Assembly (NCBI GenBank): GCA_023392225.1
Contig: JAEVZM010000250.1
Span: forward strand, 1-9,056
Length of the DNA: 9,056 bases
Reading direction: 5' to 3'
Source of the DNA: Pseudomonadota bacterium
GTDB taxonomy: Bacteria; Pseudomonadota; Alphaproteobacteria; Rhizobiales; Kaistiaceae
Below the pieces are notes generated by a model that worked only from the letters and a program-made list of their open reading frames with translations, searched no databases and was not told the origin of the DNA. The stretch's first letter is position 1. The number at the start of each line of letters is the position of its first letter. Below are positions 6,446 through 9,056 of the stretch, piece by piece. The position numbers were made by a program, and so were the translations under genes.

Positions 6446-6706
6446 TTGTTCCTGCAATACGTCATTGCCCTGATCGTCGCGGCGCTCGCCATCCTGATCG
6501 CGATCATCCTCGGCGACTACGGCCCCTGGTACCTGTCGTGGTTGCTCGGGACCGGGGTCATGGTGCTGGTGGCGACCGCAGCGGGCGTCCTTTTCGAGGC
6601 GCAGGAGGACGCGGCCAAGTCCGCGTCCGGCGGCGACGCTGCCAAGCGCGCCGACATGGTGAGCGTCGTGGTTCCCGCGGCGCAGAGCGACAAGCCCCGG
6701 ACCTGA
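6446..6706 (+). CDS. cydX: CydX-like small subunit with added N-terminal helix and C-terminal tail
   Basis: This 86-residue protein directly follows cydB. Residues 28-51 carry the CydX signature: WYLSWLLG (Trp28, Tyr29, Trp32, Leu34-Gly35), then a hydrophobic stretch ending in Glu51. E. coli CydX, as I recall it, is about 37 residues and starts MWYFAWILG with a Glu near the helix end. CydX is a single-helix subunit that binds CydA and stabilises the haems. This protein differs: residues about 3-22 are another membrane helix before the signature, and about 52-86 are a hydrophilic Ala/Lys/Asp-rich tail ending SDKPRT. Start is TTG with GAGGAGGG seven bases upstream; the cyd position and the motif make the identity likely, but standard small-protein searches could miss it. 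It could instead be a distinct alphaproteobacterial bd accessory protein that only shares the motif. It is followed after 89 bp by cydD. Confidence 0.8.
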   Translation: MFLQYVIALIVAALAILIAIILGDYGPWYLSWLLGTGVMVLVATAAGVLFEAQEDAAKSASGGDAAKRADMVSVVVPAAQSDKPRT

Positions 6707-6767
6707 GCGCCCCGGAACCTCAGCGCCGAAGACCTGGGCGTGCCCGTCTCCCAACAGCTGCCCGAGC

Positions 6768-6783
6768 CCTGCCCGCCGGCAGG
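6768..6783 (+). repeat. Short hairpin ahead of cydD
   Basis: CCTGCC (6768-6773) and GGCAGG (6778-6783) pair perfectly around the 4-base loop CGCC, twelve bases before the cydD GTG. It lies in the only non-coding gap of the operon longer than 13 bases (6707-6795). No T tract follows, so it is not a terminator of the usual kind. It may set the ratio of oxidase to exporter by mRNA processing or by slowing translation start, or be chance in GC-rich DNA. Confidence 0.3.
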
Positions 6784-6795
6784 CGGTAGCGACGT

Positions 6796-8577
6796 GTGGC
6801 TGACCCCGCCATGACCGATACGGACGAGGCCGCCCCATCCAGGCCGGGACGCGCGACCGAGCGCTGGCTGCGCGACCAGTCGAGCGCGACGGCCGGCCGC
6901 AAGGTCCGTACCGCCTCCGTGCTCGGGGCCCTTGCCGCCGTGCTCGTCGTGCCCCAGGCTTGGCTGCTGGCCCGGGCGATCGCGCCGGTGGTCATGGACG
7001 GTGCGCCGCTCGCCACCGCCGTGCCGTGGCTGCTCCCGGTCCTGCCCCTTCTCGTCCTCCGCGCAATCCTCGTCCACGCCGCCGACCGAAGCGCCATCGC
7101 CGCGGCGAGCGAGGTGAAGACGGAGGTCCGGCGCGACCTCCTCCGTCATCTCCAGTCCGTGGGACCGGCCGGGCTGGCGCGGCTGCCATCGGGCGACGCC
7201 GCGGCGGTGGTGATCGAGGGCGTCGAGGCGCTCGACCCCTATGTCTCGCGCTTCCTCGCCCATCTCGGCGTCCTCGCCGCGCTGCCGCTGGTGATCCTTG
7301 CCGTGGTGCTGCCGCGCGACTGGATCTCGGGCCTGGTGCTGCTCGCCACCGCGCCGGTCATCCCGATCTTCATGATCCTGCTCGGCCACGGGGCGGAGCG
7401 GCTCAACCAGCGCCAGTGGCGCCGCCTCGCCCGTCTTTCGGCGCAGCTTCTCGACAGCCTGCAACGCCTCACCACGCTGAAGGCGCTGAACGCCGGCGAC
7501 CGCGAGGCCGACCGCCTCGCCGCAGCATCGGAGGACTATCGCCGGAGCACCATGGCGGTGCTGCGGGTCGCCTTCCTGTCGTCGCTGGCCCTCGAGTTCT
7601 TCGCCACCGTGGGCATCGCCGTGGTGGCGGTGCTGATCGGCTTCCGGCTACTCGACGGCATGCTCGATTTCGAGACGGCGTTCTTCGTGCTCCTGCTGGC
7701 ACCCGAATTCTATGCCCCGCTCCGGCAGCTCGGCACCGACTACCACGCCCGCATGGAAGCGCTCGCCGCGGCCGAGAAGGTGCTCGCCCTCCTCGCCCCC
7801 CCGGCCGTGCCGGCCGGCGACGCGCGGCCGGCGCTCGGCGCCACGATCGCCATCGACTGCGAGGCCGTCCGCTACGAGTGGGAGCCGGGACGGCCGGCGG
7901 TCGAATCCGCCTCCCTCCACCTGCCGCCCGACGAGATCACCGCGCTGGTCGGGCCGAGCGGCGCCGGCAAGAGCACCCTCCTCGCGCTCCTCCTCGGCTT
8001 CCTCCGGCCCCAGGCGGGGCGGATTCTGGTCGGCGGCCACGACCTCGCGACGCTCGACCCCGACTGGTGGCTGAAGGCCGTCGCCGTGGTGCCGCAGCGC
8101 CCGCACATGTTCGACGGCTCGATCCTCGACAACATCCGCCTCGGCGACGTCTCGATCGACCGGGCCGAGGTGCGCGCGGCGGCGGAGCTGGCCGCCGCCG
8201 ACGGCTTCATCGCGGCGCTTCCCGACGGCTACGACACGCCGCTCGGCGAGCATGGCCAGACGCTCTCCGGCGGACAGGTGCAGCGCATCGCCCTCGCCCG
8301 CGCCTTCCTCAAGCGGGACGCGCGCGTCGTGATCATGGACGAGGGCACCGCCGGGCTCGACCGCGAGACCGAGGCGCTGGTGAGCGGCGCGGTGCGGCGC
8401 CACGCCGAGGGCCGCCCGACGCTGCTCGTCGCCCACCGGCTGGCGACGGTGAAGCTTGCCGACCGGATCGTCTTCATGGATGGCGGACGGGTCGTCGAAG
8501 CCGGGCCGCGGGCCGAGCTCGAGGCCGACGGGCACCGCTTCGCGCGGCTGCTCGCCGATGCGGGGCTCGACCCATGA
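6796..8577 (+). CDS. cydD: Thiol reductant ABC exporter, CydD subunit
   Basis: This 593-residue fused ABC exporter half has about six membrane helices in residues 40-300 and a nucleotide-binding domain from about 350. The ATPase motifs are complete: Walker A GPSGAGKST (386-394), Q-loop Gln434, signature LSGGQ (490-494), Walker B VVIMDE with Asp515 and Glu516, and H-loop His547. The D-loop region reads DEGTAGLD, with Gly517 where DEPT is usual. CydDC exports glutathione and cysteine (and has been linked to haem) across the inner membrane, and bd oxidase is not assembled without it. Placement behind cydABX and before a CydC gene separates it from generic lipid or drug exporters. The start is uncertain: GTG at 6796 gives MADPAMTDTD, while ATG at 6811 is five codons later; neither has a strong Shine-Dalgarno. 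Its TGA overlaps the cydC ATG. Confidence 0.93.
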   Translation: MADPAMTDTDEAAPSRPGRATERWLRDQSSATAGRKVRTASVLGALAAVLVVPQAWLLARAIAPVVMDGAPLATAVPWLLPVLPLLVLRAILVHAADRSAIAAASEVKTEVRRDLLRHLQSVGPAGLARLPSGDAAAVVIEGVEALDPYVSRFLAHLGVLAALPLVILAVVLPRDWISGLVLLATAPVIPIFMILLGHGAERLNQRQWRRLARLSAQLLDSLQRLTTLKALNAGDREADRLAAASEDYRRSTMAVLRVAFLSSLALEFFATVGIAVVAVLIGFRLLDGMLDFETAFFVLLLAPEFYAPLRQLGTDYHARMEALAAAEKVLALLAPPAVPAGDARPALGATIAIDCEAVRYEWEPGRPAVESASLHLPPDEITALVGPSGAGKSTLLALLLGFLRPQAGRILVGGHDLATLDPDWWLKAVAVVPQRPHMFDGSILDNIRLGDVSIDRAEVRAAAELAAADGFIAALPDGYDTPLGEHGQTLSGGQVQRIALARAFLKRDARVVIMDEGTAGLDRETEALVSGAVRRHAEGRPTLLVAHRLATVKLADRIVFMDGGRVVEAGPRAELEADGHRFARLLADAGLDP

Positions 8578-9056
8578 GCCAGGATCGCGGCGTCGGCCGC
8601 CGCCTGCTCGGGCTCGCCCGCCCCTATCGCGGCTGGATGCTGCTCGCCGGGGCCGTCGCCTGCGTCACCATTCTCGCCAGCGTCGGGCTGATGGCGATCG
8701 CCGGCTGGTTCATCGCGGCGATGGCGATCGCCGGCGCGACCACCGGCATGATGAACTACTTCCTGCCGGCTGCCGGCATCCGCTTCTTCGCGATCCTGCG
8801 CACCGGCGGCCGCTATGGCGAGCGGCTGCTGAGCCACGAGGCGACCTTCCGGCTGCTCGCAGGGCTGCGCCTCTGGCTCTTCCGCCGCCTCGAGCCACTG
8901 GCCCCGGCCGGCCTCGAGGATCGGCGCGGCGCCGACCTCGCCACCGGGCTCCAGGCCGATATCGACACGCTGCAGCACGCCTATCTGCGCCTCGGCACGC
9001 CGATCACGGTGGCCATCGCTTGTGGCGTCGTGATCGTCGCCATCCTTCTCCTCCTC
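8574..9056 (+). CDS. cydC: Thiol reductant ABC exporter, CydC subunit, 3' end cut by window
   Basis: The ATG at 8574 overlaps the cydD stop as ATGA. The frame stays open to the window end, giving the first 161 residues. They start MSQDRGVGRRLLGLARPYRG and include two membrane helices in about 20-60 and another beginning near 143. CydC landmarks are visible: AGWFIAAMAIAG, FLPAAGIRFFAILRTGGRYGERLLSHEATFRLL, and DLATGLQADIDTLQHAYLRL. These match the N-terminal membrane domain of E. coli CydC and differ from CydD, so the two genes are the two different halves of the heterodimer. The nucleotide-binding domain lies beyond the window. Overlap with cydD indicates coupled translation and equal amounts of both subunits. 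Confidence 0.93.
   Translation, partial: MSQDRGVGRRLLGLARPYRGWMLLAGAVACVTILASVGLMAIAGWFIAAMAIAGATTGMMNYFLPAAGIRFFAILRTGGRYGERLLSHEATFRLLAGLRLWLFRRLEPLAPAGLEDRRGADLATGLQADIDTLQHAYLRLGTPITVAIACGVVIVAILLLL

Overview
The window is GC-rich chromosomal DNA (about two-thirds G+C by eye) that looks like an alphaproteobacterium, most likely of the Hyphomicrobiales/Rhizobiales. The pointers are the SuhB-type inositol monophosphatase starting MARTALLNVM, its neighbourhood with a MotA/ExbB-like plus OmpA/MotB-like pair, and the overall style of the cyd genes. The species cannot be named from the sequence. No insertion sequence, phage gene, tRNA, rRNA or CRISPR array was seen.

Left half, minus strand (1-2908). 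Reading leftwards, an inositol monophosphatase family gene (2908-2114) is followed after about 120 bp by a MotA/TolQ/ExbB-type proton-channel protein (1992-958, probable TTG start). Directly behind it (TAG immediately followed by ATG) comes a membrane-anchored coiled-coil protein with a C-terminal OmpA/MotB peptidoglycan-binding domain (957 to beyond base 1). The last two look like the two halves of a non-flagellar, ion-driven stator-like complex anchored to the cell wall.

Middle (2909-3710). A divergent intergenic region leads to a short plus-strand YciI/DGPF-domain gene (3076-3495, GTG start with a strong Shine-Dalgarno). A 215-bp spacer follows. It holds a perfect 10-bp inverted repeat, a candidate sigma-70 promoter and the cydA leader.

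Right half, plus strand (3711 to the end). This is a complete cytochrome bd operon in the order cydA-cydB-cydX-like-cydD-cydC. cydA and cydB encode the quinol oxidase, of the long-Q-loop E. coli bd-I type. The small third gene carries the CydX signature behind an additional N-terminal membrane helix and ahead of a hydrophilic tail. cydD and cydC (cut by the window end) encode the heterodimeric ABC exporter of glutathione/cysteine needed to assemble the oxidase. Tight spacing (1 bp between cydA and cydB, a Shine-Dalgarno over the cydB stop, an ATGA overlap between cydD and cydC) supports one transcript.

Most of the window is recognisable core metabolism. The parts most worth a second look are the extended CydX-like protein, the stator-like pair of unknown job, an altered conserved motif in CydB, and the inverted repeat upstream of cydA.
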